This document shows positions 1 to 7,833 of a stretch of 43,599 nt of DNA, piece after piece. This DNA comes from Antarctobacter heliothermus. Lineage in GTDB: Bacteria; Pseudomonadota; Alphaproteobacteria; Rhodobacterales; Rhodobacteraceae. The first letter of the stretch is position 1. Each line of letters begins with the position of its first letter. Below the pieces are notes generated by a model that saw only the letters and a program-made list of their open reading frames with translations, did no database searches and was not told the origin of the DNA. The position numbers and the translations under genes were made by a program. Location: assembly GCF_900188425.1 (NCBI RefSeq), contig NZ_FZON01000046.1, positions 1-43,599 of the forward strand, given 5' to 3'.

Positions 1-261
1 TGGAAGCCATCGACTGCAGGGGCTATCGCTCGGAACGAGGCGCTGCGCGCTTCGAAATACCTTGGCCGCGCCATCTGGAGAAAATGGAGCGGATACCACC
101 GACGAAGCCGCGCCGAGACGAAGATGCATTGCGTGAAGCTGCTGGGGCAGAGCCTCATGGCGCGCGACTTCGATCGTCAGGTCGCCGAACTTCAGATCCG
201 CGCCGCCGTGCTCAACGGCTACACCGCGCTCGGCATACCCGTCACAGAGCCTGTGGGATAA
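1..261 (+). CDS. IS5-family transposase, C-terminal fragment (runs off left edge)
   Basis: Frame 1 is open from the first base to a TAA at 259-261 and encodes the last 86 residues of a DDE transposase. Recognisable stretches are WKPSTAGAIARNEALRASKY near the edge, then KWSGYHRRSRAETKMHCVKL and LMARDFDRQVAELQIRAAVL, which match the C-terminal region I know from IS5-type transposases of alphaproteobacteria, including the final catalytic-Glu neighbourhood (RRSRAETKM). The start lies outside the window, so I cannot say whether the gene is intact. A terminal inverted repeat follows about 40 bases after the stop, as expected for an IS end. The ATG-initiated frame that overlaps it from position 84 is a shadow. 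Confidence 0.85.
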   Translation, partial: WKPSTAGAIARNEALRASKYLGRAIWRKWSGYHRRSRAETKMHCVKLLGQSLMARDFDRQVAELQIRAAVLNGYTALGIPVTEPVG

Positions 262-294
262 TTGCGTCCGGGGAAAGGGGAACTCCGGACGTTA

Positions 295-316
295 CCGACT
301 TTGCGCAACAAAGCCC
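295..316 (+). mobile_element. Right terminal inverted repeat of the IS5-type element
   Basis: Read on the minus strand this end is GGGCTTTGTTGCGCAAAGTC, a typical IS5-group terminus (GGCTTTGTTGC...). It sits about 35 bases beyond the transposase stop, which is the right place. The partner repeat and the target-site duplication lie outside the window, so the exact last base is approximate. Confidence 0.7.
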
Positions 317-322
317 TTCGGC

Positions 323-598
323 ATGGAAAAAGAGCTATTCGAAACTGCCTGCTCTCTAATTGCATCCAAGCAATCCATTATTGGCCTTACCGGTGAATTC
401 GACGCCTATCAGAGCAAGCTTGTGGCAGCAGGAATTTTGACAGAATCCGTCACTGTTTTCGAAAACGTTTCCAGGATTACCGGGGGTTTCGACGAGGCGA
501 TTGCACGCCTGAAACCGGATCAGGCGAAGCTTTTAACCGAGTACACAATCTGGGATGATAAATTGATCGCCTTTGCTCGATCAATCGAAAACTCCTGA
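323..598 (+). CDS. Hypothetical protein, possibly the remainder of a gene cut by the IS
   Basis: An open frame of 91 codons ends at TGA 596-598. It contains well-formed mixed alpha-helical sequence (ELFETACSLIASKQSIIG ... FDEAIARLKPDQAKLLTEY) with a composition unlike a shadow frame, and it is clearly less GC-rich than the rest of the window. The ATG lies only 7 bases after the IS end, there is no ribosome-binding site before it, and the frame stays open back into the IS repeat. I infer that the IS either cut the 5' part off a longer gene or provides the expression signal. I do not recognise the family. It could also be a small stand-alone gene of foreign origin. Confidence 0.4.
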   Translation: MEKELFETACSLIASKQSIIGLTGEFDAYQSKLVAAGILTESVTVFENVSRITGGFDEAIARLKPDQAKLLTEYTIWDDKLIAFARSIENS

Positions 599-1091
599 AT
601 CATAATGGCAAAAGGCTGAGCTGGCTGGTGTGCCCCTAACACCGCAGGCACTTAAGTTAAGCGTTCCCCGTTCTGTCAGTTTTCGATGATCGATGTGCGT
701 ACTCTTAAAGGTACCCTTGCTTAACTCGTCTCTCCAGAACGGCTAAATGGTGCAAAATTCATGAATCTCGCACTCCCCATGATCACAAATGATTTCAATA
801 CCTTAGGTCATGTTGCCCCCGTACGCTGCGCAGCACTCCGGACAATGGGTTCATCTCTGCCGAATACCGCGATCGATCAGGATGCTCGCTCTCTCATCAC
901 ACCCCTGCCCCAACCAAAGCACCGTCCGCCTGTAAGCCTTCATACGCCGAAAATTGCGCCTCACCCCCGGCCTGAAACACCCCACTCCAAAGCGGGAAAC
1001 CCTAACAAAACCTAAAAACGTCTCTGTAACCCATTGATTTCTCACAGGCGCAGACGTGTCCACGCGTGGACACGCCCTCAAAGCCCTCAGA
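599..1091. other. Gene-poor stretch beside the IS
   Basis: About 490 bases with no convincing coding sequence. The open frames here have poor composition (one is proline and histidine rich) and no ribosome-binding sites. The left part is comparatively AT-rich, like the preceding ORF. The one structured element is a palindrome at 1055-1074, annotated separately. The stretch ends at the 3' end of the minus-strand aldo/keto reductase. Confidence 0.5.
1055..1074. repeat. Perfect 20-bp palindrome
   Basis: The core GTGTCCACGCGTGGACAC is its own reverse complement and extends by one more C-G pair on each side. It lies 18 bases beyond the stop of the minus-strand aldo/keto reductase. No T-run follows on either strand, so it is not a classic intrinsic terminator. 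A dyad operator, a recombination site or an exported repeat are possible. Confidence 0.6.
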
Positions 1092-2138
1092 TCAATAGGG
1101 CATCGGATGCGCCTTGTGCGCCTCATCCAGCGCCGCCAAAAGCTCCTCAGACAGCGTCACATCCACGGCCCCCAACAGATGCTCCAGCTGCTCAAAAGTC
1201 GTCGCGCCAAAGATCGAGGAGGCCACAAAAGACCGCCGCGCCGACCACGCCAGCGCCATGTGCGAGGGATCAATATCAAAGTCCCGCGCCACCTTCAGAT
1301 AGGCGTCCACGGCGGCAAAAACCCGGTCCGTCTTGCGCCCGCCCATGCCCTCATTCAGGCTCATCCGCGAGCCTTCAGGGATGGCCCCGCCCTGATACTT
1401 GCCGGTCAAAAACCCCGCCCCCAAAGGCGAGAACGGCAGCAGGCCCACATCCTCATAGATCATCATCTCGGCCAGATCCGTATCGGCCAGACGGCAGAGC
1501 AACGAATATTCGTTCTGAATGGACGCCACCCGCGGCCCGCCCACACGCTCGGCCGCCTCCAGCCACATCTGCGTGCCCCAAGCGCTTTCATTCGACAGGC
1601 CAAAGGCGCGGATCGTCCCGCGCTTGACCTCATCCTGCAGCGCGCCCAGACAATCCTCCATGTCGGCGATCACCTGCGCCCGCGTCCACCCCGACTGCGC
1701 CGGATCGTAGCTCCAGTTCTTGCGGAACATATAGCTGCCCCGGTTCGGCCAGTGGAATTGATAGAGGTCGATGTAGTCGGTCTTGAGCCGCTTCAGCCCG
1801 GCCTCGACCGTCTCACGGATCGTCTTGGACGAGATCGGCGCCCCATCGCGGGCAAAGCTGCCCTCGCCGGAATGTTTGGTGGCCAAAATCCACTCACCCC
1901 GCCGCCCCGAGGCCGCGTTCCAATCGCCGATGATTTCCTCCGTCCGCCCCAGAGTTTCGGCCCGCACCGGGTTCACCGGATACATCTCGGCGGTGTCGAT
2001 AAAGTTGATGCCCGCCTCCAGCGCGCGGTCGATCTGGCGAAACGCCTCAGCGGGCGAAGTCTGGTTGCCAAAGGTCATTGTGCCAAGGCAAAGCTCGGAC
2101 ACCTGCAGGCCGCTTTGGCCCAGCGGGTTCATTTTCAT
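1092..2138 (-). CDS. Aldo/keto reductase (Tas/YajO type)
   Basis: 348 residues, the length usual for Tas-like cytoplasmic NADPH-dependent oxidoreductases that reduce aldehydes and ketones; the real substrate is not evident. The N-terminus is MKMNPLGQSGLQVSELCLGT. The catalytic tetrad can be read: Asp and Tyr in FIDTAEMYP, Lys in ILATKHSG, and His in YQFHWPN. The C-terminal cofactor region (SSIFGATTFEQLEHLLGA) is also present. The long insertion YMFRKNWSYDPAQSGWTRAQ after the catalytic His is typical of the Tas subgroup. Translation may begin at Met1 or Met3. It is transcribed alone, divergently from the ImuA-like gene, with a 147-base gap that contains a LexA box oriented toward the other gene. 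Confidence 0.93.
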   Translation of the reverse strand: MKMNPLGQSGLQVSELCLGTMTFGNQTSPAEAFRQIDRALEAGINFIDTAEMYPVNPVRAETLGRTEEIIGDWNAASGRRGEWILATKHSGEGSFARDGAPISSKTIRETVEAGLKRLKTDYIDLYQFHWPNRGSYMFRKNWSYDPAQSGWTRAQVIADMEDCLGALQDEVKRGTIRAFGLSNESAWGTQMWLEAAERVGGPRVASIQNEYSLLCRLADTDLAEMMIYEDVGLLPFSPLGAGFLTGKYQGGAIPEGSRMSLNEGMGGRKTDRVFAAVDAYLKVARDFDIDPSHMALAWSARRSFVASSIFGATTFEQLEHLLGAVDVTLSEELLAALDEAHKAHPMPY

Positions 2139-2249
2139 GGGATCGTCCCGTCATCTGTTTGCTTTGGACGCAAAATGACACCTCCCGCCCGGATGGCAAG
2201 GGGGGCCACGCGCCGCACGTCCCATGTTGGACCTTCAACATTCAAAGTC

Positions 2250-2278
2250 TTGAGAACAAAGTGCGAACATGCTATGGA
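2250..2278 (+). promoter_or_regulatory. Predicted promoter of the ImuA-like gene
   Basis: A -35 candidate TTGAGA (2250-2255) is followed after exactly 17 bases by TATGGA (2273-2278). The LexA box lies between the two hexamers, the position at which a repressor blocks polymerase. The predicted transcription start falls at about 2284-2286, on or next to the ATG at 2286, so the message may be leaderless or begin at the second ATG (2292). Confidence 0.55.
2254..2268 (+). promoter_or_regulatory. LexA (SOS) operator, GAAC-N7-GAAC
   Basis: GAAC AAAGTGC GAAC is an exact match to the direct-repeat LexA box of alphaproteobacteria (GAAC-N7-GAAC). It lies about 18 bases upstream of the ImuA-like start and inside its predicted promoter. 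DNA damage, through RecA-driven LexA cleavage, would therefore induce this gene. The divergent reductase starts 116 bases away and is less likely to be the target. Confidence 0.85.
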
Positions 2279-2285
2279 TTCGGAC

Positions 2286-2900
2286 ATGACCATGGCCTCT
2301 GCCCCCGCCCTTCTGTCCCGCCGCCCTCACACGCCGCCGCCCGCGCTAGTGCTGTGGCGCGACCTCATCTTGCCGCTGTGCCGGGTGCATGAGCTGTGCG
2401 GTCAGGCGCGGCGCACGCTGGCGCTGCATATTGCGGCGCAGGCGGGGGGGCCGGTGATCTGGATCACCCGCCGCCACAGCCCCGATCAACTGAACCCCTG
2501 CGGCATGGCCGGTATCCTGCCCCCCGGCGATGTGATCTTTGCCGCCACCGACCGCGCCACGGACAGCCTGTGGGCGATGGAAGAGGCATTGCGCAGCGGG
2601 GCCGCGCCGGTGGTGGTCGCCGATCTGGCGGAACCACCCGGCATGACCCCCGTGCGGCGCCTGCATCTGGCCGCCGAATCCGGCGCCGAGGTCGGATTGT
2701 GCCGTCCGCTGGGGCTGATCCTGACGCCGGGCGCGGGCGGCGCACCGGGGGTCGAAACACGGGTCCGCTGCGATGCCGCCCATGGCCCCGGACAAACCGC
2801 CTGGCGGATCGAACGGCTGCGCGCACGGATGCTGCCGCCCAAGGTGTGGCGGCTGGCCGACAATCGGCTGCCCCCCTGGGCCGCCCCCTCATCCACCTGA
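2286..2900 (+). CDS. ImuA-like SOS protein (RecA/SulA-related)
   Basis: 204 residues from the chosen ATG. The sequence resembles ImuA, the RecA-fold accessory factor of the ImuA-ImuB-DnaE2 mutagenic repair complex: RVHELCGQARRTLALHIAAQ, then GPVIWITRR, DQLNPCGMAGIL, DSLWAMEEALRSGAAPVVVA, PVRRLHLAAESG and a late WRIERLRARM. No clear Walker A motif is visible, as is usual in ImuA. An upstream ATG at 2274 is in frame but lies inside the predicted -10 hexamer, so I prefer 2286 (or 2292). The gene has an exact LexA box. Unlike the common cassette, no imuB or dnaE2 follows; the next gene is an MFS carrier. The long frame extending upstream from 1056 is antisense to the reductase and not real. Confidence 0.8.
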   Translation: MTMASAPALLSRRPHTPPPALVLWRDLILPLCRVHELCGQARRTLALHIAAQAGGPVIWITRRHSPDQLNPCGMAGILPPGDVIFAATDRATDSLWAMEEALRSGAAPVVVADLAEPPGMTPVRRLHLAAESGAEVGLCRPLGLILTPGAGGAPGVETRVRCDAAHGPGQTAWRIERLRARMLPPKVWRLADNRLPPWAAPSST

Positions 2901-2984
2901 CCGCCCCCGGAAAAAGACCGAAACGACGAAATTTATGTCGCAAGGCCACCTGACTTCCGTTTGCGAAAGGCGCAGAACGGGGCC

Positions 2985-4220
2985 ATGCGCCTGGTCATCT
3001 CATTTGCCTCCCTCTTTCTGTCCGTCATCCTGCTACAGCTTTCCTCGGGCAGCGTCGGGCCGCTGGATGCGCTGTCTGGCCTGAGCCTGAACTTTACCAA
3101 CGCCCAGATCGGCTTTCTCGGCTCGGCGCATTTCGCCGGGTTCTTTGTTGGCTGCTGGTGGGCGCCGCGCCTGATGGGCAATGTCGGCCATTCACGCGCC
3201 TTTGCCGCCTTTACCGCGCTGGGGACCATCGGCATCCTGGGCCACATCCTGACCGACAACCCCTACGCCTGGGCCGCGCTGCGGATTGGTCAGGGGATCT
3301 GTGTGGCAGGCTGCTACACCGTGATCGAGGCCTGGCTGCACGCCAAGGTCACAAACGAGAACCGCGGCCGCGCCACCGGGGCCTACCGGCTAGCCGACAT
3401 CACCGCCTCACTGGGCGCACAGTTGATGATCTCTGTCCTGCCGCCCGCGCATTACGTCAGTTACACACTGCTGGCGCTGCTGTGCACCGCAGCCCTGCTG
3501 CCGCTGACACTGTCCCGACTGCGCCCGCCGGAAACACCAGAGGCGCCGCGCCTGACACCGGGACTTGCCTGGGCGCGGTCGCCATTGGCGGTGGCGGGTG
3601 TGCTCGTCTCTGCGCTGTCAAGCGCGTCCTTCCGCATGGTCGGGCCGATCTACGCCACCGGAGTCGGGCTTCAGACCGGGCAGATCGCGCTGTTTCTGGC
3701 CTCTTTCGTTGCGGGTGGCGCGCTGGCGCAATACCCGGCGGGCTGGCTGGCGGACCGATATGACCGGCGCTGGGTGCTGATCTGGCTGTCCGTCGCCGCC
3801 ATTGCCAGTTGCACCCTGACCGCCACCGCCACGGGGCTGCCCACGGCCGGAATCATGCTGACGGCGGCGCTGTTCGGGCTGACGACCTTTCCGATCTTCT
3901 CGATCGCCGCCGCCCACGCGCATGACTTTGCCGCATCGGAAGAGCGTATCGCCCTCTCGGCGGCGTTGATGTTCTGGTACGCCGTGGGCGCCATCGCCGC
4001 GCCCTGGATCGCCTCGCTGCTGATCGAGTGGTATGGCCCGCCCGCGCTGTTTGTCATGATCGCCGTGGGCCATGCGTTCCTGGTGATCTTTGGCCTGATC
4101 CGGATGCAAAGCCGCCGGTCCTCGGACAGCCGCACCCGCTATATCTATACGCCGCGCTCCAGTTTCATGGTGGGCCGCCTGCTGTCCAGCACGCGCGAGC
4201 GCACCAAAAAGGACACCTGA
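2985..4220 (+). CDS. MFS transporter, YcaD-like
   Basis: About 411 residues with roughly twelve hydrophobic segments, typical of a major facilitator inner-membrane carrier. Features of the YcaD-like group are the early SSGSVGPLDALSGLSLNFTN segment, the helix-4 region RIGQGICVAGCYTVIEAWLH, NRGRATGAYR in the central loop, and the repeat of the motif A pattern as GWLADRYDRRWVL in the second half. The C-terminus is basic and cytoplasmic (RRSSDSRTRYIY). The substrate is unknown. A TTG start at 2961 is possible, but ATG 2985 preceded by AACGGGG gives the better N-terminus (MRLVISFASLFLSVILLQ). It follows the ImuA-like gene by 84 bases and may be read through from it, although nothing suggests a functional link. 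Confidence 0.9.
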   Translation: MRLVISFASLFLSVILLQLSSGSVGPLDALSGLSLNFTNAQIGFLGSAHFAGFFVGCWWAPRLMGNVGHSRAFAAFTALGTIGILGHILTDNPYAWAALRIGQGICVAGCYTVIEAWLHAKVTNENRGRATGAYRLADITASLGAQLMISVLPPAHYVSYTLLALLCTAALLPLTLSRLRPPETPEAPRLTPGLAWARSPLAVAGVLVSALSSASFRMVGPIYATGVGLQTGQIALFLASFVAGGALAQYPAGWLADRYDRRWVLIWLSVAAIASCTLTATATGLPTAGIMLTAALFGLTTFPIFSIAAAHAHDFAASEERIALSAALMFWYAVGAIAAPWIASLLIEWYGPPALFVMIAVGHAFLVIFGLIRMQSRRSSDSRTRYIYTPRSSFMVGRLLSSTRERTKKDT

Positions 4221-4325
4221 GACACCGCGCAACGGAACGAGACTCGGTTTGCAACACGCTCTGGCCTCTCGGGCGCAGGGTCGGTACACCATGCGCAAAC
4301 CTCAGGACGGACAAGCGCGCAGATC

Positions 4326-6038
4326 ATGGCACGACATCTCATCACTTCCGCCATTCCCTACATCAATGGCATCAAGCATCTGGGCAACCTTGTGGGCAGC
4401 CAACTGCCTGCGGATCTGTATGCCCGCTACCTGCGCGCCCGTGGGCATGAGGTGCTTTACCTGTGCGCCACGGATGAACACGGCACCCCAGCCGAACTGG
4501 CCGCCACCAAGGCGGGCAAGCCGGTGGCCGAGTATTGCGCCGAGATGTGGGAGGTACAGGCCAAGCTGGCCGAGGGGTTCCGCCTGTCCTTCGATCACTT
4601 CGGGCGGTCGTCGTCGGAACAGAACCGCAAGCTGACGCAGCATTTCGCCAAGGTGCTGGACGAACAGGGCCTGATCCGCGAAGTGTCCGAGACGCAGATG
4701 TATTCCAAGGCGGACGGGCGTTTCCTGCCCGACCGTTATATCGAGGGCACCTGCCCCAACTGCGGCTTTGAGAGCGCGCGCGGCGACCAATGCGACAACT
4801 GCACCAAGCAGTTGGATCCGGTCGACCTGATCAATCCGCATTCGACCATCTCTGGCTCGACCGATCTGGAAATGCGCGAGACCAAGCATCTGTACCTGCG
4901 CCAATCGGCGATGAAGGAGCAGATCGAGGAGTGGATCGACACGCGCGTCGGCTGGCCCGTGCTGACCACCTCCATCGCCAAGAAATGGCTGAACGATGGG
5001 GACGGGTTGCAGGACCGGGGCATCACCCGTGACCTTGACTGGGGCGTGCCAGTCCAAAAGGGCGATGAGCCCTGGCCCGGCATGGAGGGCAAGGTCTTTT
5101 ACGTCTGGTTCGACGCGCCCATCGAATACATCGCCTGTTCCCAGGAATGGGTCGAGGCGGGCAAAGGCGACGACTGGGCGCGCTGGTGGCGCACCGACAA
5201 GGGTGCCGACGACGTGCGCTATACCCAGTTCATGGGCAAGGACAACGTGCCCTTCCACACGCTGTCGTTCCCGGTCACGATTCTCGGGAGCGGTGAACCG
5301 TGGAAGCTGGTCGATTACATCAAGTCCTTCAACTACCTGAACTATGACGGCGGTCAGTTCAGCACCTCGCGCGGGCGCGGCGTGTTCATGGATCAGGCGC
5401 TGGACATCCTGCCCAGCGACTATTGGCGTTGGTGGCTGCTGTCTCATGTGCCGGAAACCTCGGACAGCGAATTTACTTGGGAATCCTTCCAGTCGGGCGT
5501 GAACAAGGATCTGGCCGATGTGCTGGGCAACTTCGCATCGCGCGTCACCAAATTCTGCCGTTCGAAATTTTCCGAGGCGGTGCCGGACGGTGGCGCCCCC
5601 GGCGAGGCCGAGGCCAAGTTGGTTGCAGACATCACCGCCAAGGTGCGCGAGTATGAGACGCACATGGAGGCCGTCGAGATCCGCAAGGCCGCCGCCGCCC
5701 TGCGCGGGGCCTGGGTGCTGGGCAACGAATACCTGCAAGAGGTCGCGCCGTGGACCACCTTCAAGACGGACCCGGAACAGGCTGCGATGCAGATCCGTCT
5801 GGCGCTGAACCTGATCCGGCTTTACGCGGTGATCTCTGCCCCGTTCATTCCGGACGCCTCTGCCGAATTGCTGACCGCCATGCACGCCGAGGGCGCCGAC
5901 TGGCCCGATGACGTCGCGGCCGCGCTGACCGCTCTGCCCGCCGGTCACGCCTTTGACGTGCCCGAGGTAACCTTTCGCAAGATCACGGATGCAGAGCGCG
6001 AAGAGTGGCAAGAGCGGTTCGCAGGCAAAAGGGACTGA
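4326..6038 (+). CDS. metG: Methionyl-tRNA synthetase
   Basis: 570 residues. It charges tRNA-Met with methionine in the cytoplasm. The class I signature region appears as HLGNLVGS close to the N-terminus (HIGH equivalent). A zinc-binding knuckle is formed by Cys143, 146, 156 and 159 (CPNCG ... QCDNC). FDAPIEY and the anticodon-binding alpha-helical domain (about 390-520, including the [13 protein letters not shown] region) follow. The KMSKS loop is replaced by [10 protein letters not shown] near residue 345, the variant of the MetRS group that resembles archaeal and eukaryotic enzymes. There is no C-terminal tRNA-binding (EMAP-like) domain, so the length is normal for the short form. Two unknown membrane-protein genes follow closely and may be co-transcribed. 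Confidence 0.97.
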   Translation: MARHLITSAIPYINGIKHLGNLVGSQLPADLYARYLRARGHEVLYLCATDEHGTPAELAATKAGKPVAEYCAEMWEVQAKLAEGFRLSFDHFGRSSSEQNRKLTQHFAKVLDEQGLIREVSETQMYSKADGRFLPDRYIEGTCPNCGFESARGDQCDNCTKQLDPVDLINPHSTISGSTDLEMRETKHLYLRQSAMKEQIEEWIDTRVGWPVLTTSIAKKWLNDGDGLQDRGITRDLDWGVPVQKGDEPWPGMEGKVFYVWFDAPIEYIACSQEWVEAGKGDDWARWWRTDKGADDVRYTQFMGKDNVPFHTLSFPVTILGSGEPWKLVDYIKSFNYLNYDGGQFSTSRGRGVFMDQALDILPSDYWRWWLLSHVPETSDSEFTWESFQSGVNKDLADVLGNFASRVTKFCRSKFSEAVPDGGAPGEAEAKLVADITAKVREYETHMEAVEIRKAAAALRGAWVLGNEYLQEVAPWTTFKTDPEQAAMQIRLALNLIRLYAVISAPFIPDASAELLTAMHAEGADWPDDVAAALTALPAGHAFDVPEVTFRKITDAEREEWQERFAGKRD

Positions 6039-6047
6039 GCGGCGGCG

Positions 6048-6818
6048 ATGCCTGCGCGCCTCGCCACCCCGGTCCTGACACTCTGCCTGGCCGGGGCGGC
6101 GACAGCGGTCTGGCGTCTTCTCTACCCACTCACGGATTGGGCCGGGGTGGCCTTGGGCCTGTTGGCCCTGCTCGTCTTCATGAGCAACTGGCAGGTCGGC
6201 ATCACCCTCCACCGCGCTCGGCTGCAGGCCGCGCTGCAGCCGGATTCGCCCTTGCGGCACTGGCTGACAGGACGGGTGCGGACGTTCCTGTCCGCGTTTG
6301 CCTTTGCCTGCGCGTTCCTCGTGCTGGCCGCCGCGCAGGTGCTGGAGGCCGATCCGCTTGAATTGACCCTTTACGGTGTCCTGACCGGTCTCACGGCCCT
6401 TACCACCTGCGGCTCCCGCCATATCCTGCTGCGCCATCTCCGCCCGCCATTTGCAGCGGCGGCGGCCGTGACCCTGTCCACTCTGATCTGCGGGCTGATC
6501 TTCACGCCGCTACTCTTCGTCGCCGCCTGGACGTACAAGAGCTTTCCGGGCGAGATTCGTGGCGCCGCCACACTGGCCGAGGCCGCGCTGGCCGGGTTGC
6601 GGGATCTTCCGCCGCGCGGCGGCTGGATCGCCGAGGCACTGGCCCCGATCCGCGCCTTTGAGGCGGCCAAGCTTTGGCTGGCCACGCGCGCGGCATGGGC
6701 CGGGTGGGGACCCCTGCTGTTTGCAGCCGAAAGCGCGGTTTTTTCCTTTGTTCTCGCGCGCGCGGCGGCTTTAATGTCCCTGATCGTCGCGTCGACAGCA
6801 GGATCCAAAGACCCGTGA
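6048..6818 (+). CDS. Integral membrane protein, unknown function
   Basis: 256 residues with hydrophobic segments at about 5-25, 28-48, 77-100, 105-120, 137-160 and near the C-terminus, so probably four to six membrane spans. The cytoplasmic-looking loops are rich in arginine (HRARLQ, RHWLTGRVR, CGSRHILLRHLRPP). I do not recognise the family. It starts 9 bases after metG and its stop overlaps the GTG of the next gene, which also encodes a membrane protein. The two are almost certainly translated together and probably act together. Nothing in the sequence suggests an enzyme active site. Confidence 0.8.
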   Translation: MPARLATPVLTLCLAGAATAVWRLLYPLTDWAGVALGLLALLVFMSNWQVGITLHRARLQAALQPDSPLRHWLTGRVRTFLSAFAFACAFLVLAAAQVLEADPLELTLYGVLTGLTALTTCGSRHILLRHLRPPFAAAAAVTLSTLICGLIFTPLLFVAAWTYKSFPGEIRGAATLAEAALAGLRDLPPRGGWIAEALAPIRAFEAAKLWLATRAAWAGWGPLLFAAESAVFSFVLARAAALMSLIVASTAGSKDP

Positions 6819-7765
6819 CACCGCCGAAAACAGATAGGACCAGAACCACGACGCGGTTCTTCTGGGGAACGCTGGTCGCCCTTTTCGCAGTTGTGTCCAT
6901 TGCCGCAGTCGCGGCCTTTCTGCACAAGCCAGCACCCACCCACTTAGACATCCCGCCCACCCGGCTGGAAACCGCGCTGACCGAAAGCGTGGAAAAGGCC
7001 CGAGCAGAGGTTGTCAGCGACCTCGATACCTATCTCGACCCCGTCTATGCCCCGGCCTATGCCGCCATCCCGCGTTACGCGGATTTCCACTATTCCATCC
7101 TTGGCGAATATGTCGAACTGGGCGAAGCCGCGTTGGGCCAGTCCAGCGAGGCGTTGGAACAACGGCTTCTGGCCGGGTTTGACGCGCGCTTGACCAATGC
7201 CGCTGCCGGGATCGACGCAACCTTTGTGCAGGCCTACCGGGACACGGTCGAAACCCGAATCCGGCAAGAGGCCGCGCCCGAGACGTTCGATCTGCCTTTG
7301 GGAGAGATGACCGCCAGCGCCATTTCAGACGCGGTGCAACGGGCCAAAGTTACGGCGCCCGTCGCCGCAATGGTCGCGCTTGGCGGCAAAAGCGCGCTCA
7401 AGGCGACGGCCAAGCTCTTTGCCAAGAAGTTGGCCACCAAGGTTGCGTCCAAGGCCGCCGCCAAGGGCATCGCCAAAGGCGGCGGCATCGCCGCCGGCGC
7501 GGGCGGCGGGGCCCTGCTGTGCAGTTGGTTGGGGCCCGGTGCCGCCATCTGCGGTGCTGCCGGGGCACTGGTGGTCTGGCTGGCGACCGATGCGGCGATC
7601 ATCGGCCTGGACGAATATTTCAACCGCGACGAATTCGAGGCCGAGCTGCGCCTCATGCTGGACAAGGACCGCGCCGCAAAGCGTCTGGTGCTGGAAAACG
7701 CCCTGACCCGCAAAGCGTCGGCGATGGAGGACTTTCGCCTGAATCAGCTTGCCCCCGCCAAGTGA
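6815..7765 (+). CDS. Membrane protein with glycine-rich hydrophobic segment
   Basis: 316 residues from GTG 6815, which overlaps the previous stop (GTGA); longer upstream starts would lie inside the preceding gene. A basic N-terminus is followed by one membrane segment (FFWGTLVALFAVVSIAAVAAF). A long, probably helical periplasmic region holds acidic repeats (TRLETALTESVEKARAEVVSDL). Then comes a Lys/Ala-rich stretch (KLFAKKLATKVASKAAAK) leading into a glycine-zipper-like hydrophobic hairpin (GGGIAAGAGGGALLCSWLGP, then ICGAAGALVVWLATDAAIIG) that contains two cysteines. The C-terminus is charged. The family is unknown to me. The glycine-zipper pattern is seen in pore-forming and membrane-spanning oligomers, but this is inference only. 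Confidence 0.75.
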   Translation: MTPPKTDRTRTTTRFFWGTLVALFAVVSIAAVAAFLHKPAPTHLDIPPTRLETALTESVEKARAEVVSDLDTYLDPVYAPAYAAIPRYADFHYSILGEYVELGEAALGQSSEALEQRLLAGFDARLTNAAAGIDATFVQAYRDTVETRIRQEAAPETFDLPLGEMTASAISDAVQRAKVTAPVAAMVALGGKSALKATAKLFAKKLATKVASKAAAKGIAKGGGIAAGAGGGALLCSWLGPGAAICGAAGALVVWLATDAAIIGLDEYFNRDEFEAELRLMLDKDRAAKRLVLENALTRKASAMEDFRLNQLAPAK

Positions 7766-7833
7766 CCCCTGCGATTGACAGCCCCCCGCCTGCTTGATAC
7801 CTCGCCGCCTTCCAATTCATGCAGGGGCATCAC

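Noticed and set aside
761-1015. An 84-codon plus-strand frame in the gap before the aldo/keto reductase
   Set aside because: Proline- and threonine-rich with no ribosome-binding site and no protein-like pattern.
1056-2273. A 614-codon plus-strand frame that runs from 1056 into the ImuA-like gene
   Set aside because: The first 400 codons are antisense to the aldo/keto reductase and have an Arg/His/Pro-rich shadow composition; only the part from about 2286 is a gene.
4302-6437. A 711-codon minus-strand frame opposite metG
   Set aside because: Antisense to a clear methionyl-tRNA synthetase; high GC lengthens stop-free frames. It has no ribosome-binding site and no domain.
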